The translations under genes were made by a program, and so were the position numbers. Shown in pieces: positions 1-8,947 of a stretch of DNA of 33,037 bases. Source of the DNA: Psychrobacter sp. Pi2-1. GTDB lineage: Bacteria > Pseudomonadota > Gammaproteobacteria > Pseudomonadales > Moraxellaceae. The first letter of the stretch is position 1; every line of letters starts with the position of its first letter. The notes under the pieces are model-generated. The model saw nothing but the letters and a program-made list of their open reading frames with translations. It was not told the DNA's origin and searched no databases. The stretch spans positions 1-33,037 of the forward strand of contig NZ_CAJHBO010000027.1 in assembly GCF_904846645.1 (NCBI RefSeq). The letters are read 5' to 3'.

Positions 1-61
1 TGACTAAGCTGATGGCTTCAAGTTTGAATTCTCGGGTATATTGGTTGCGTTTGTTGGTCAT
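1..61 (-). CDS. IS3-family transposase OrfA, N-terminal fragment (runs off window)
   Basis: The complement of the first 61 bases starts with ATG after an AGGA ribosome site and encodes about 20 residues beginning MTNKRNQYTREFKLEA. This is the usual start of an IS3-family OrfA helix-turn-helix protein, which binds the element ends and is normally joined to OrfB by frameshifting. Only the start lies in the window, so the element's group and intactness cannot be judged. It is not the same element as the orfA at the right edge, whose first residues differ. Confidence 0.8.
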   Translation of the reverse strand, partial: MTNKRNQYTREFKLEAISLV

Positions 62-127
62 ACTAGTTTCCTTTTTTAGGGTAGTATAAACCTCTTATGC
101 ACTGTCCAAGTTTATTATGCCACTACA
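1..127 (-). mobile_element. End of an IS3-family element inserted in a CRISPR repeat
   Basis: The orfA start is followed outward by about 65 non-coding bases ending in CA (TG on the element strand), as IS3 ends do. Bases 128-134 then read TTCAGAC, the last seven bases of a CRISPR repeat. The element therefore probably inserted inside a repeat and removed the leader-distal part of array A1, with any terminator. The exact boundary is inferred from the repeat match, because no target duplication can be seen from one side. Confidence 0.6.
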
Positions 128-167
128 TTCAGACCTATGTCGCAACTAGGTCAAATAAAAGATTTAC

Positions 168-371
168 GTCTTAATACCTTAGAAATCAGGGATGAGGAGG
201 GAAGCAGTAAAGCACTGCTTTGCCCCGACGCAAGAGAAAATCTAGGATTTTATGGTCAGACCATTATAGCCAGTTTGATAGAATTTGCGAAAATGCAAAT
301 TCTCTTGCACTCGGACGAAACAGTGTTTCGTTATTCCTCACTCAGCTTAGGAATCAGGGAGCGGTTCAGAC
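168..371 (-). repeat. Composite hairpin element in array A1, copy 1
   Basis: The first 25 bases of a repeat (168-192) are followed by a 62-base insert (193-254), then the repeat's last seven bases (255-261). A module of about 84 bases (262-345) follows, then a repeat lacking its first ten bases (346-371). The insert holds two hairpins (AGCAGT/ACTGCT and AGAAAATC/GATTTTCT). The module holds AGAATTTGC/GCAAATTCT and ACGAAACA/TGTTTCGT. Confidence 0.85.
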
Positions 372-475
372 CATACATTTCAAGTAATGACCGAGTGTGG
401 AGTAATGTCTCAATCCCTTAGTAATCAGGGAGCGTTTCAGACTTTTTATTATCTAAAATTAGGGAGAGTGATGCC

Positions 476-687
476 ATCTTAATCCCTTATGAATCAGGGA
501 TGAGGCAGGAATTAATGAAGGTTTGGGAAACCTTTATCCTGCTGCAAGAGAAAATCTAGGATTTTCTGGTCAGACTATTATAGCCAGTTTGACAGAATTT
601 ACGAGAATGTAAATTCTCTTGCGTGACTAAAATTGGCATGCAATTTTTTAACGTCTCTTACCTTAGAAGTCAGGGAGCGTTTCAGAC
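476..687 (-). repeat. Composite hairpin element in array A1, copy 2
   Basis: Same architecture as the other copies, but with a longer insert of about 68 bases carrying a different first hairpin (AAAGGTTT/AAACCTTT). It is nearly identical to the A2 copy at 4495-4706. The downstream module contains AAAATTG gcatg CAATTTT flanked by an imperfect outer stem. Confidence 0.8.
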
Positions 688-789
688 GATGAGCTGAGAG
701 CTGGTGACGAGACATTGAAAGTCTTAATCCCTTAAGAATCAGGGAGCGTTTCAGACTAAAGCCATTGATAACACAGCTCTTATCGAGTT

Positions 790-994
790 GTCTTAATCCC
801 TTAGAAATCAGGGATGAGGAGGGAAGCAGTAAAGCACTGCTTTGCCCCGACGCAAGAGAAAATTTAGGATTTTCTGTTCAGACCATTGTAGCCAGTTTGA
901 TAGAATTTGCGGAAATGCAAATTCTCTTGCACTCGGACGAAACAGTGTTTCGTTATTTCCTCGCTCACCTTAGAAATCAGGGAGCGTTTCAGAC
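790..994 (-). repeat. Composite hairpin element in array A1, copy 3
   Basis: Repeat bases 790-814, 62-base insert 815-876, repeat end 877-883, module 884-968, truncated repeat 969-994. It is almost the same sequence as copy 1, including the ACGAAACA/TGTTTCGT hairpin. Confidence 0.85.
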
Positions 995-1339
995 ATCAAA
1001 GGTTACGCCTGGAGATACATCGTTGAGTCTTAATCCCTTAAGAATCAGGGAGCGTTTCAGACGTTGCACTTAGAGCCGCAAGGCGTGGTATGGCAGTCTT
1101 AATCCCTTAAGAATCAGGGAGCGTTTCAGACCTAGAAGCTGAAGTCAAAGCAGAGATGGCTGACGTCTTAATCCCTTAGGAGTCAGGGAGCGTTTCAGAC
1201 CTAACGTTATATTTACTATCCCTGCTGCCTGTAAGTCTTAATCCCTTAGGAGTCAGGGAGCGTTTCAGACATTGACCCATGGGATACTAATGTTATCGAG
1301 TGGGTCTTAATCCCTTAGGAGTCAGGGAGCGTTTCAGAC

Positions 1340-1572
1340 TGTACAACAATTTTTATTATCAATAAAATCAATAACTTACATTACGTATTTTACCCAACAT
1401 AAGTCGTCTTAAAAGTTGGTGTTTTTTTAACCAATTTATTGCCACAAATTGTATAAATAATAACCAATTATACATCCAAAACGTTAAATAGTAGCCCATA
1501 TCTTCGTCAGATAAAGTCTGAATCCGCCCCTAATCACTTAGGGTGTGAACAGTGATAGCTCACTATATTATA
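1340..1572 (-). promoter_or_regulatory. Leader of array A1 with anti-repeat and -10 box
   Basis: This AT-rich sequence starts TGTACAAC at the first repeat and is conserved with the other leaders, including a TTGGT / ACCAA stem around a T-run near 1420. An inverted degenerate repeat copy lies at 1516-1550. A TATAAT hexamer (minus strand, 1572-1567) sits 228 bp from the first repeat, giving a predicted start near 1560. TTGCAC is seen upstream but at 20-bp spacing, so the -35 element is uncertain. Confidence 0.75.
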
Positions 1573-1724
1573 GTAATAGATGTCTGCACCAAGTGCAAGA
1601 CAAGATGGCAAGCGCATACTCATGACAGACTCTCATTTTAGCCTACGATAGATATTATAAGGTATTGCATTATGCTCAGCCATTTATCTACTCGTCATTA
1701 TGTCTCTATTATTCTGCAGTATAA

Positions 1725-1740
1725 ATGACAAGCTTGTCAT
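1725..1740. promoter_or_regulatory. Operator TGACAAGCTTGTCA upstream of the LRAT gene
   Basis: A perfect 16-base palindrome (ATGACAAGCTTGTCAT) is centred at 1732.5. The -10-like TATGAT at 1766-1771 begins 33.5 bases downstream. The predicted start near 1778 lies downstream of the ATG at 1767, which rules out that longer frame. Confidence 0.75.
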
Positions 1741-1805
1741 AAGCACCGTTATGAGTAGCAGTTGCTATGATATACCTCACAGTTTCAATGGTGAGTGAGG
1801 TAGCG

Positions 1806-2249
1806 ATGGGCTTTTTTAGTAGAGAGTTAAGAGCAGGCGATCATCTGGTAACTAAACGTTTGGGCTACACGCATCATGGCATCTATTTAGGAAGGAATAA
1901 AGTCATACACTACTCTGGACTTGCTAATGGTCTACGTGCCGGACCCGTCGAGATTACAAGTCTAGATAACTTCTCTCAAGGCAAGCACACCTACGTTCAG
2001 TCGCATGACAAGCGGGTATTTTGTCATAAGCAGACAGTTAAACGTGCTCGTAGCCGTTTGACTGAAGATAAGTATAATCTGCTGACCAATAACTGTGAAC
2101 ATTTCATCAACTGGTGTATTTACGGCAAAGTCCGTAGTGAACAAGTCTCCAACGTAGCGATATACATGCTAAGTGGGGGCGTAAGTGGCATTGGTAGCGG
2201 TCATATAGTAACCAATAGCATCCTTCGACTATCCAGAGGGTTGTTATAA
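1806..2249 (+). CDS. LRAT-domain (NlpC/P60-like) protein
   Basis: 147 residues. The sequence shows the LRAT/H-rev107 core: HHGIYLG at 23-29 and VIHYSG at 33-38 supply the histidines, and NCEHF at 96-100 supplies the catalytic cysteine (Cys97). Family members are thiol acyltransferases, phospholipases or related hydrolases; the substrate is not predictable here. A glycine-rich, weakly hydrophobic C-terminus (from about residue 125) may contact membrane. I place the start at ATG 1806 because GAGG lies just upstream and the alternative ATG at 1767 precedes the predicted transcription start. The operator at 1725-1740 ties it to the CRISPR regulon, which suggests an accessory defence role. That role is inferred only from regulation and position. 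Confidence 0.85.
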   Translation: MGFFSRELRAGDHLVTKRLGYTHHGIYLGRNKVIHYSGLANGLRAGPVEITSLDNFSQGKHTYVQSHDKRVFCHKQTVKRARSRLTEDKYNLLTNNCEHFINWCIYGKVRSEQVSNVAIYMLSGGVSGIGSGHIVTNSILRLSRGLL

Positions 2250-2281
2250 CTGCGCCAAATAGTAGCGCGTGATCGTGTCTA

Positions 2282-3241
2282 TTATAGTGTCTCTTTGAAT
2301 AACTGTTTAAAGCGATCCTTTAACGAAGCATGCAACCGCGTAGGATCTTTCATGATTTGGCGTATTTTATCTTTGCCAGAGGCGGTGCCATGCACCATAG
2401 CATTGCGGAACTCTTTAAAATCCTTAAATTTATCTTTTGAGCTTATTAGGTGATCATAATCGTCTTTGCGATCTTGAAAGTCATGGACATTATCATTGTT
2501 TAGAGCGGTTTCTCTGGAGATCAGTCCTTCCATGGCATAGACGACTGCTCGTACATAGTCTTTTCTCTTTAGGTATTTTTCGGCCAAGTCTTGTTCTTGT
2601 AATCCTAGAGACGATTTTTTGTACCACGAGAGCCGTTTGGCTAATGGCTCATAGAATAAGCTATACAGCGGCGCGTCTGCGGTATGCAGTGCCTCTAGTT
2701 TTGGCATGATTTGTGTCAGCTTGGCACTGGCACCACTCGCATTAAGCAAGCGCTCTAGATAACTGGCTCGCTCTAGCTCATCAGCAGAAGTTTTATCCAG
2801 CCCGACAGTGACCAGTAATGGGGCAAACACGGCATAATCCCCATCTTTATCAAAAGTCTCAAGGGCGCTGACCCAGTCGAGCATATCTAGCAAGCCGCGC
2901 AGCTCTAACACCTCGGATACTTTGAGCTCGGCTGAGTGAAAACCATAATAGATATGTTGGATGTGCACGCTTTTGGTGACTTGCAAATAGCGCACTGCGA
3001 CCAGTGCAATCAATGGCAAATGACGGAAGCCATGAGTGACGTCCATGACCACTTGCTCATCTTGAACCAGTAGCTCATCGAGTTTTTTGAGTATGCTGAC
3101 TTGTCCTGTAGCATCTTTGGCATAATCAATCAGCTGGCAGGTGACACTTAAACCGAGCTTATCAGTCAAAAACTGCTCAAAAGGTTGTAGCTGAGCTACG
3201 GTAACTGTATCTTCCTGTACTGCATTGGTCAGTTCTTCCAC
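2282..3241 (-). pseudogene. csx2: TM1812/Csx2-family CARF-HEPN ribonuclease, C-terminal part
   Basis: 319 codons from a GTG. VVMDVTHGFRHLP (64-76) is the conserved nucleotide-binding strand-loop of the TM1812 (TIGR02221) CARF family. Near the C-terminus RNAMVH (279-284) matches the HEPN R-x4-H ribonuclease motif. Family members are single proteins of about 400 residues that sense cyclic oligoadenylate and cut RNA. The N-terminal CARF strands lie in a different frame at 3229-3459, overlapping by 13 bases. One extra G in the TGGAAGAAC context would fuse the two into a continuous protein of about 395 residues, so a one-base deletion is likely. Independent translation of the HEPN half from GTG remains possible. 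Confidence 0.75.
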
Positions 3242-3459
3242 TCATTTTGATAGTTTTCGAATCCAGCCTCAAAAAACACATCCCACATACTGCCTGACGT
3301 TCCCAGCAAAATAAGTTTGTCGGGTTTCACTGCTTTGGTGAGTACCAATCCAAAGTAGCTTTCCTCTTTATAGAGTGTGCCATCTGAGAATTTATAATCT
3401 GTGGTTCTATAGCTGCCACCTTGTTTACCACCGCCCAAAAAGCTGATTAGCGTCGTCAC
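3229..3459 (-). pseudogene. csx2: TM1812/Csx2-family CARF protein, N-terminal part (frameshifted)
   Basis: 76 codons from GTG 3459, with AGAGGA upstream at a rather long distance. MTTLISFLGGGKQGGSY and KPDKLILLGTSGSMWDVFFE are the typical first strands of TM1812-family CARF domains. The frame stops at TGA 3229-3231, just where the family alignment continues in the next frame at 3241. No copy of the strong operator was found upstream; a weak AAGCTA-centred site near 3534 with TATTGT about 35 bases away may be a decayed one. Confidence 0.7.
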
Positions 3460-3583
3460 TGAGTATGTATCCTCTTATTAGGGTTGTTTAGGTACAATAG
3501 TATTGCACGTGGCTATACGTGCTAATAGCGCAAGCTATGATAAAAACCAGTAGCATTGATTGTATTTTATATCCGCCATAAAA

Positions 3584-3616
3584 AACAGGGCAAAGGTTTA
3601 AAACCTTTGCCCTGTT
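3584..3616 (-). terminator. Terminator of array A2 transcript
   Basis: A perfect 16-bp stem (AACAGGGCAAAGGTTT with its complement) is followed on the minus strand by a T-run. It lies just beyond the leader-distal end of array A2, so it most likely ends the leftward pre-crRNA. Confidence 0.85.
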
Positions 3617-3718
3617 GTCGTAAGCCAGTCACCATTTTCAATCTGTAACTTATAGGCTACTCAGCGGGATCAGCGCCTTGTTCTTTGAAATCACCTGCTA
3701 GCTGCCTTTTCATATCTC

Positions 3719-4012
3719 AAAGAATCCTTTCTGCCATTTTAACGTTCTGCGCGAGCATAGCTCTGCGCCTTGCGCTTCGAGTAAGTGTCTCCCAGACACT
3801 TACTATTCCTCGCTCACCTTAGGAATCAGGGATGAGGAGGGAAATAGCAAAGTACTACTTTGCCCTGACGCAAGAGAAAATCTGGGATTTTCTGTTCAGA
3901 CTATTGTAGACAGTTGGACAGAATTTGCGAAAATGCAAATTCTCTTGCACTCGATTGAGGCAGTGTTTCGTTATTTCCTCGTTCACCTCAAGAATCAGGG
4001 AGCGTTTCAGAC
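3719..4012 (-). repeat. Composite hairpin element at the distal end of array A2
   Basis: The module from about 3719 includes GAGC ATA GCTC and the long stem GTAAGTGTCT/AGACACTTAC. A truncated repeat (3817-3832), a 62-base insert (3833-3894), a repeat end (3895-3901), a second module and a truncated repeat ending at 4012 follow. The left module matches the distal module of array A5 in reverse complement. Confidence 0.75.
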
Positions 4013-4185
4013 AGTTAAATCTTGGATGAACTCAGGACTTATTTTGTCTTAATCCCTTAGAAATCAGGGAGCGTTTCAGACTAATAAGGATTAATATCAT
4101 GCGTCATGCAATCCAGTCTTAATCCCTTAGAAATCAGGGAGCGTTTCATATACTACAGCAAAAAGACTAAACAGATTGTGATTAA

Positions 4186-4459
4186 GTCTTAATCCCTTAA
4201 AGATCAGGGAAGAGAAGGGAAACAGTAAAGCATTGCTTTGCCCCGACGCAAGAGAAAATCTGAGATTTTCCGTTCAGACCTTTGTAGCCAGTTTGGCAGA
4301 ATTTGCGAAAATGCAAATTCTCTTGCACTCGGACAAATATCTCTTGGACAATCGCTATTCCTTTAGAAAATTCCATTTAAGGAATTTTCTCTTGCGAGAC
4401 TAAAATTGGCATGCAATTTTTGACGTCTCTCACCTTAGAAATCAGGGAGCGGTTCAGAC
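4186..4459 (-). repeat. Composite hairpin element in array A2, copy 2
   Basis: Repeat bases 4186-4210, 62-base insert 4211-4272, repeat end 4273-4279, then an extended module with the AATTTGC, GAAAATTCC and AAAATTG hairpins, and a truncated repeat ending at 4459. The last hairpin has the outer stem GAGAC (4396-4400) / GTCTC (4425-4429). Confidence 0.85.
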
Positions 4460-4494
4460 CATACATTTCAAGTAATGACCAAGTGTGGAGTAAT

Positions 4495-4706
4495 GTCTTA
4501 ACCCCTTAGAAATCAGGGATGAGGCAGGAATTAATAAAGGTTTGGGGAACCTTTATCCTGCTGCAAGAGAAAATCTAGGATTTTCTGGTCAGACTATTAT
4601 AGCCAGTTTGACAGAATTTACGAGAATGTAAATTCTCTTGCGAGACTAAAATTGGCATGCAATTTTTTAACGTCTCTCACCTTAGAAATCAGGGATCGTT
4701 TCAGAC
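4495..4706 (-). repeat. Composite hairpin element in array A2, copy 3
   Basis: Repeat bases 4495-4519, 68-base insert 4520-4587, repeat end 4588-4594, module 4595-4680 with outer stem GAGAC/GTCTC (4642-4646 and 4672-4676), and a truncated repeat ending at 4706. It is a sister of the A1 copy at 476-687. Confidence 0.85.
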
Positions 4707-4775
4707 TGAGCACATTAAGGTTAGTGGTACTGTTTACATGTCTTAATCCCTTAGAAATCAGGGAGCGTTTCAGAC

Positions 4776-5008
4776 TGTACAACCATTTTTATTATCAATA
4801 AAATCAATAACTTATATATCGGTATTTAATCAACAAAAGTCGACTTAAAATTTGGTGTTTTTTTAACCAATTTTTTACCATAAATTGTACAAATAATAAT
4901 CAGTTATACGTCCAAAACGTTAAATAGTAGCCCATATCTTCGTCAGACAAAGTTTGAATACGCCCCTAATCGCTTAGGGTGTGAATTGTCGTAGCTCACT
5001 ACATTATA
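4776..5008 (-). promoter_or_regulatory. Leader of array A2 with anti-repeat and -10 box
   Basis: A close copy of the A1 leader. The inverted degenerate repeat lies at 4952-4986, and TATAAT on the minus strand at 5008-5003 is 228 bp from the first repeat. The spacing to the anti-repeat is 177 bp, within one base of A1. Confidence 0.75.
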
Positions 5009-5125
5009 GTAATAGATGTCTGCATCAAGTGCAAGACAAGAAGTGCCAAGGGATAAGCAGTAGAATATCGATTACTAATGTGCTATGAACACGCTGTCTT
5101 ATGGACAGCAGCTGGCTAGTGATTG

Positions 5126-5416
5126 CTATAGCGTGATCTCTCCTATATCACTAAACATCATAATATCGTCACAACGTTTGCCAATCACAAAGGCATTTTC
5201 TAACGGTTCGACCTCGTATATACGCACATCGTCGTCATTTTTATGGATAATCTTTTGTATAGCTACGATGAAGCGATCCATCGCTTGACGTGTCATCGAC
5301 CCATAATAAACCGAATACTGTAACTGCAAAAACTGATTGCTGACTAGTCGCTGCAAGCATTGAAGTCTCATTTTCTCACTGATGTCATAAGCAATGATAA
5401 AACATATCTTTTTCAT
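5126..5416 (-). CDS. cas2: Cas2 (first copy)
   Basis: 96 residues. IIAYDIS with Asp11 is the Cas2 ferredoxin-like first strand, followed by QLQYSVYYG and DDVRIYEVEP, all typical of Cas2. Cas2 dimerises and bridges two Cas1 dimers in the spacer-integration complex. It is the last gene of the adaptation operon, 66 bases after cas1. The ribosome site is weak. A second Cas2 lies on the other side of cas1. Confidence 0.93.
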   Translation of the reverse strand: MKKICFIIAYDISEKMRLQCLQRLVSNQFLQLQYSVYYGSMTRQAMDRFIVAIQKIIHKNDDDVRIYEVEPLENAFVIGKRCDDIMMFSDIGEITL

Positions 5417-5482
5417 AATAGTGGCAACCTATGGGTAAGAGATAGCGCTAACTAAAATAGCCATTCACATATTGCTATCTAA

Positions 5483-6643
5483 TCAAAGAGATGGATGCGA
5501 GGACTCAGGGTGATGACTGACAAAGGATAGAGACGGCGGCGCCGCTTTATCAGAGTGATAACGCTGTATACGGTTTTGCCATAGCCAAGCATGACTTAAG
5601 GCGTGTTTACTCAGTATAGGACGAATAGCAGAGAACGCCTTATAGAATTTACTGCGTCCAGACTTTAGTAGCTCACACGGATAGCTGCTACCGTTAGTTA
5701 TATCAGAATCACTAGACAGACTAAAGTCCTCCAAGACTAGGATGTCTTGATCGAATAATGTCCACACCCAAAAATCTACGGTGCTACGCTGCAATTCGAC
5801 AAAGTCACAAGCCAAAGACTGCCTACCATAGCTTGGGCTATGTAGCATCCCGTAATAAGGGTCAAACCCAACACTATATAGGGCTTGCTGATATAGATGC
5901 TGTAGTAGGGTATAAGACAAGGACAAAACCACATTGACAGGGTCTTTGGGTGGCCTTCTATTACGAGTGCAAAACTGTAGATCATCCGCAAAAAACTGCT
6001 GATAGCATTTGAAATAAATGGCAGAGCCAATACCCTCTGTACCAAGGAGGCTTGTGATCTGATACTGAGGAGTATGGTCGGTATAGACTCTTGATGGATG
6101 ACTGGGCGAGACAGCTGCGGCAGGGTAGTGTTTACGGAACTTATCTCGTAAGCTCTTGAGTTTTTGTACCGCTTCATCTGTCTCTGTAAGCTGCGATTCT
6201 GTGATGGCAGAGTGAGTGTGATTGCCTATTGTGTCTGATGGCTGAGTAGTCGCTGCGGTGTAATGCTGCTTTAGCTTTATCAGTACGTTTGCTTGTTGGT
6301 GCAGCTTGACTCTGACCAATACCGATGCCCAGTAGCTCCTCGATGATGACTGATGAATAACATCGTATTGCTGTATTCGGCGCTCTATAGCGGCATGCCA
6401 ACTACCCAATAAAAAACAAGCCTCACCGGTTCGACCAGTAGGTAGCACACATAGGCTCACGTTGTTTTCAGATAGCCGAGTCAGTAGATTACTGCTCAAG
6501 TCTACTTGCGTGGTGATGGTTAGGCTCTGTATCTGGGAGAGAGGAACGATTAACGGCTTACCAAAGCTTGGGTGTTGAATGATGAGCAGGTTTCGCTGCG
6601 AGTAGATCTGACTACCTTTTTTGTCGATGACTATATTTTGCAT
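5483..6643 (-). CDS. cas1: Cas1 spacer integrase
   Basis: 386 residues from ATG 6643, which has AGGAGG five bases upstream; a GTG one codon earlier is less likely. It starts with the beta-strand dimer domain. The helical catalytic domain carries TEGIGSAIYF (Glu203), GMLHSPSYGRQSLACDF (His268) and FVELQR (Glu283), the expected metal ligands. It joins prespacers to the leader-repeat junction together with Cas2. A polar insert of about 60 residues (about 130-190) separates the two domains. It lies between two cas2 genes in one leftward operon. Confidence 0.95.
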   Translation of the reverse strand: MQNIVIDKKGSQIYSQRNLLIIQHPSFGKPLIVPLSQIQSLTITTQVDLSSNLLTRLSENNVSLCVLPTGRTGEACFLLGSWHAAIERRIQQYDVIHQSSSRSYWASVLVRVKLHQQANVLIKLKQHYTAATTQPSDTIGNHTHSAITESQLTETDEAVQKLKSLRDKFRKHYPAAAVSPSHPSRVYTDHTPQYQITSLLGTEGIGSAIYFKCYQQFFADDLQFCTRNRRPPKDPVNVVLSLSYTLLQHLYQQALYSVGFDPYYGMLHSPSYGRQSLACDFVELQRSTVDFWVWTLFDQDILVLEDFSLSSDSDITNGSSYPCELLKSGRSKFYKAFSAIRPILSKHALSHAWLWQNRIQRYHSDKAAPPSLSFVSHHPESSHPSL

Positions 6644-6664
6644 CACAGCCTCCTAAGCAAATGA

Positions 6665-6952
6665 TTACCCAATATAAAAATGATCTATCGCTGCATCCTT
6701 TGGTTTTGAAGGATTGTCCTTTGCCACCTGTGACCAGTAGGTATTCATGGTTCTGATAATAAAAAATGCATCGCCTGTCTCGACTTTAGAGACAGCAAAC
6801 TCGCTTAATTGTTGCATATTATCTGTTGATAACAGGCACTCATAGGCAGATTGCTGACCTGTGGCACTATAGCTTTTGATGTTATAGCGTAGCAGTGCTT
6901 GGCGCTTTGGCTCGCTGATATCATAGCCTACGAGATATAGCCGTTGTGTCAT
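6665..6952 (-). CDS. Cas2-like protein (second copy)
   Basis: 95 residues. LYLVGYDISEPKR with Asp11 and QSAYECLLS are Cas2-like; the C-terminal half is unlike the other Cas2 of this locus. It lies 21 bases upstream of cas1 in the same operon. Possible roles are a heteromeric Cas1-Cas2-Cas2 integrase or an alternative partner for a subset of arrays. Degeneration is unlikely, as the frame is intact. Confidence 0.85.
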   Translation of the reverse strand: MTQRLYLVGYDISEPKRQALLRYNIKSYSATGQQSAYECLLSTDNMQQLSEFAVSKVETGDAFFIIRTMNTYWSQVAKDNPSKPKDAAIDHFYIG

Positions 6953-7054
6953 AGTCTGACGTCCATGATGTTATTTGTTTTTCGGACAATGCAGTCATTC
7001 GACAGGACAATGCTGTATTGGATGGCTCTACGTCTGATCGCATACAGACACGCG

Positions 7055-7894
<840 letters not shown>

Positions 7895-7900
7895 TTATGA

Positions 7901-8809
7901 TTAAGCAGCCAAGTCTGTTTTGCCTGCATCATCGAGTGAGTTTTTGAAACACAGTCCCATCATCACACCACGAGAGTGAGAGTGCTGCCAATGGTTGCTA
8001 GTCACTGAGTATATCTCACTCTCAACAGAGAAGTCAGCGATGTCTTGTTTGACCGTCACCCCACCTAATGACTGCTTTAGCTGCTCCAGACCCGTATAGT
8101 TATTTGAATACTGCGGACCCACAGCGATGACCATCTGTTTGCCATCGATAGCTTGCAGATAGGTAGACAGTGTTGGAATTATCTGCTGTACTTTAGGGAT
8201 ATCTAGTACGTTAGAGAACAAGTGCAGCGAATAATCTGCTGGCGCAAGCGTATGACTGTCTGCCGCCAAAAACCCAGCCAAATCTGTATGGTGTTGATGA
8301 ATAACGATATTGGCAGCGATACGTGATGACATTTTGCTCACCAGTAATACCGCTATATCAAGCGTGGTCTGTGAAGGCTCAACCAGATAAAAATTCAACG
8401 TAAAGTTCTCACAGTTGACGTACGTTTCAAGATAGCTCAATAGGGCTAGACTAGCGATAGCTTGACCACAGCCATAATCCACAATATTGATCGTCTTAGT
8501 AACGGCCTCTGTACGTGTACTGCGACCCATAATTTGACCAATAACGCTACTGAAGCGGTCAAAATGACTCTTGCCATATAGAGTAGTATAAGTTATCGCT
8601 TGCTCAACCGAGCATAGCGGCGTCTTTGCACGGTTGGTCATCTGCGCAAAGGTTGAATACGGCAGTGTCTTATAAACTTCCGAAACATAAGCGCCAACCA
8701 TCGCATTATAATAACGACCAAATCCATGCAGTTGCAGTTGGTCAGCTGCGTGAGCCACTTGCTGTGCAATGTTTTGTGCGGCTTTTTCTGCTGAGTTATA
8801 GGTCGTCAT
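7901..8809 (-). CDS. Class I SAM-dependent methyltransferase-like protein
   Basis: 302 residues. IVDYGCGQA (109-117) is the glycine-rich SAM-binding motif I, YLVEPS (141-146) ends with the acidic residue of motif II, and LFSNVLDIP fits the later Rossmann strand. The N-terminal 100 residues are helical and not recognised. The substrate is unknown. It is the first gene of the adaptation operon, with GGAGAG before ATG 8809 and the regulon operator 66 bases upstream. Its pairing with an AlkB-like demethylase is suggestive of a modification pathway but proves nothing. Confidence 0.75.
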   Translation of the reverse strand: MTTYNSAEKAAQNIAQQVAHAADQLQLHGFGRYYNAMVGAYVSEVYKTLPYSTFAQMTNRAKTPLCSVEQAITYTTLYGKSHFDRFSSVIGQIMGRSTRTEAVTKTINIVDYGCGQAIASLALLSYLETYVNCENFTLNFYLVEPSQTTLDIAVLLVSKMSSRIAANIVIHQHHTDLAGFLAADSHTLAPADYSLHLFSNVLDIPKVQQIIPTLSTYLQAIDGKQMVIAVGPQYSNNYTGLEQLKQSLGGVTVKQDIADFSVESEIYSVTSNHWQHSHSRGVMMGLCFKNSLDDAGKTDLAA

Positions 8810-8874
8810 CGGTGTCTCTCCACTAGGCGGTTGATGTGCCCATTATGGAAGAGAGGAGACTAATACTAGTAGAA

Positions 8875-8888
8875 TGACAAGCTTGTGA
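8875..8888. promoter_or_regulatory. Operator upstream of the adaptation operon
   Basis: TGACAAGCTTGTGA, centred at 8881.5. CATAAT on the minus strand (8847-8842) begins 34.5 bases away, and the predicted start near 8835 leaves a leader of about 26 bases before ATG 8809. Confidence 0.75.
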
Positions 8889-8904
8889 CTATCTGTATCC
8901 CAAA

Positions 8905-8940
8905 AACTAAAAGCCACCTTGATTAAGGTGGCTTTTAGTT
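8905..8940 (-). terminator. Terminator of array A3 transcript
   Basis: A 16-bp perfect stem (AACTAAAAGCCACCTT and complement, four-base loop) is followed by TTTTT on the minus strand. It lies directly beyond the distal end of array A3. Confidence 0.85.
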
Positions 8941-8947
8941 GTGTATA

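Larger units (their letters stand above)
128..1339 (-). CRISPR. CRISPR array A1 (leader on the right, read leftward)
   Basis: Complete 36-base repeats lie at 407, 721, 1027, 1096, 1165, 1235 and 1304. A truncated repeat sits at 128-134, and three repeats are interrupted by hairpin composites (168-371, 476-687, 790-994). On the transcribed minus strand a repeat starts GTCTGAAACGCTCCC and ends AAGGGATTAAGAC, with a TCCCT/AGGGA stem; the ATTAAGAC end gives a typical type III 5' handle. Spacers are 32-35 bases. The leader-proximal repeats are regular; damage accumulates leader-distally, where the array is cut by an IS. Small open frames in this stretch are read-through of repeats. Confidence 0.95.
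3817..4775 (-). CRISPR. CRISPR array A2 (leader on the right, read leftward)
   Basis: Complete 36-base repeats lie at 4046, 4116 (its last bases mutated to CATAT) and 4740. The others are broken by composite elements at 3817-4012, 4186-4459 and 4495-4706. Spacers are 33-35 bases. The 35-base spacer at 4460-4494 is the same as the A1 spacer at 372-406 apart from one base. Most of this array is element rather than spacer, so its working crRNA output is probably small. Confidence 0.92.

Noticed and set aside
262..290. Sequence after GTCAGAC in the composites (CATTATAGCCAGTTTGATAG) as an ordinary spacer
   Set aside because: It recurs with few changes in A1, A2, A3 and A4 next to the same hairpins, so it travels with the element. 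It may have begun as a spacer but is not an independent acquisition in each array.
137..1073. Open frames of 94 and 102 codons inside array A1
   Set aside because: They run through CRISPR repeats and composite hairpins and share sequence only because those repeat. They have no credible ribosome sites. The same applies to frames at 25772-26008 and 29107-29352.
1405..1435. TTGGT / ACCAA stem with T-run in the leaders as a terminator
   Set aside because: It is conserved in all leaders between promoter and array. A working terminator there would silence the arrays, and the stem is only five base pairs.
1516..1550. Anti-repeat as a true type II tracrRNA
   Set aside because: There is no Cas9 or other tracr-dependent effector in the window. 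The similarity is to a repeat within a type III locus, so only a tracr-like role can be suggested.
1767..1805. Longer start for the LRAT gene at ATG 1767
   Set aside because: That ATG overlaps the predicted -10 box, lies before the predicted transcript start and lacks a ribosome site. ATG 1806 has one.
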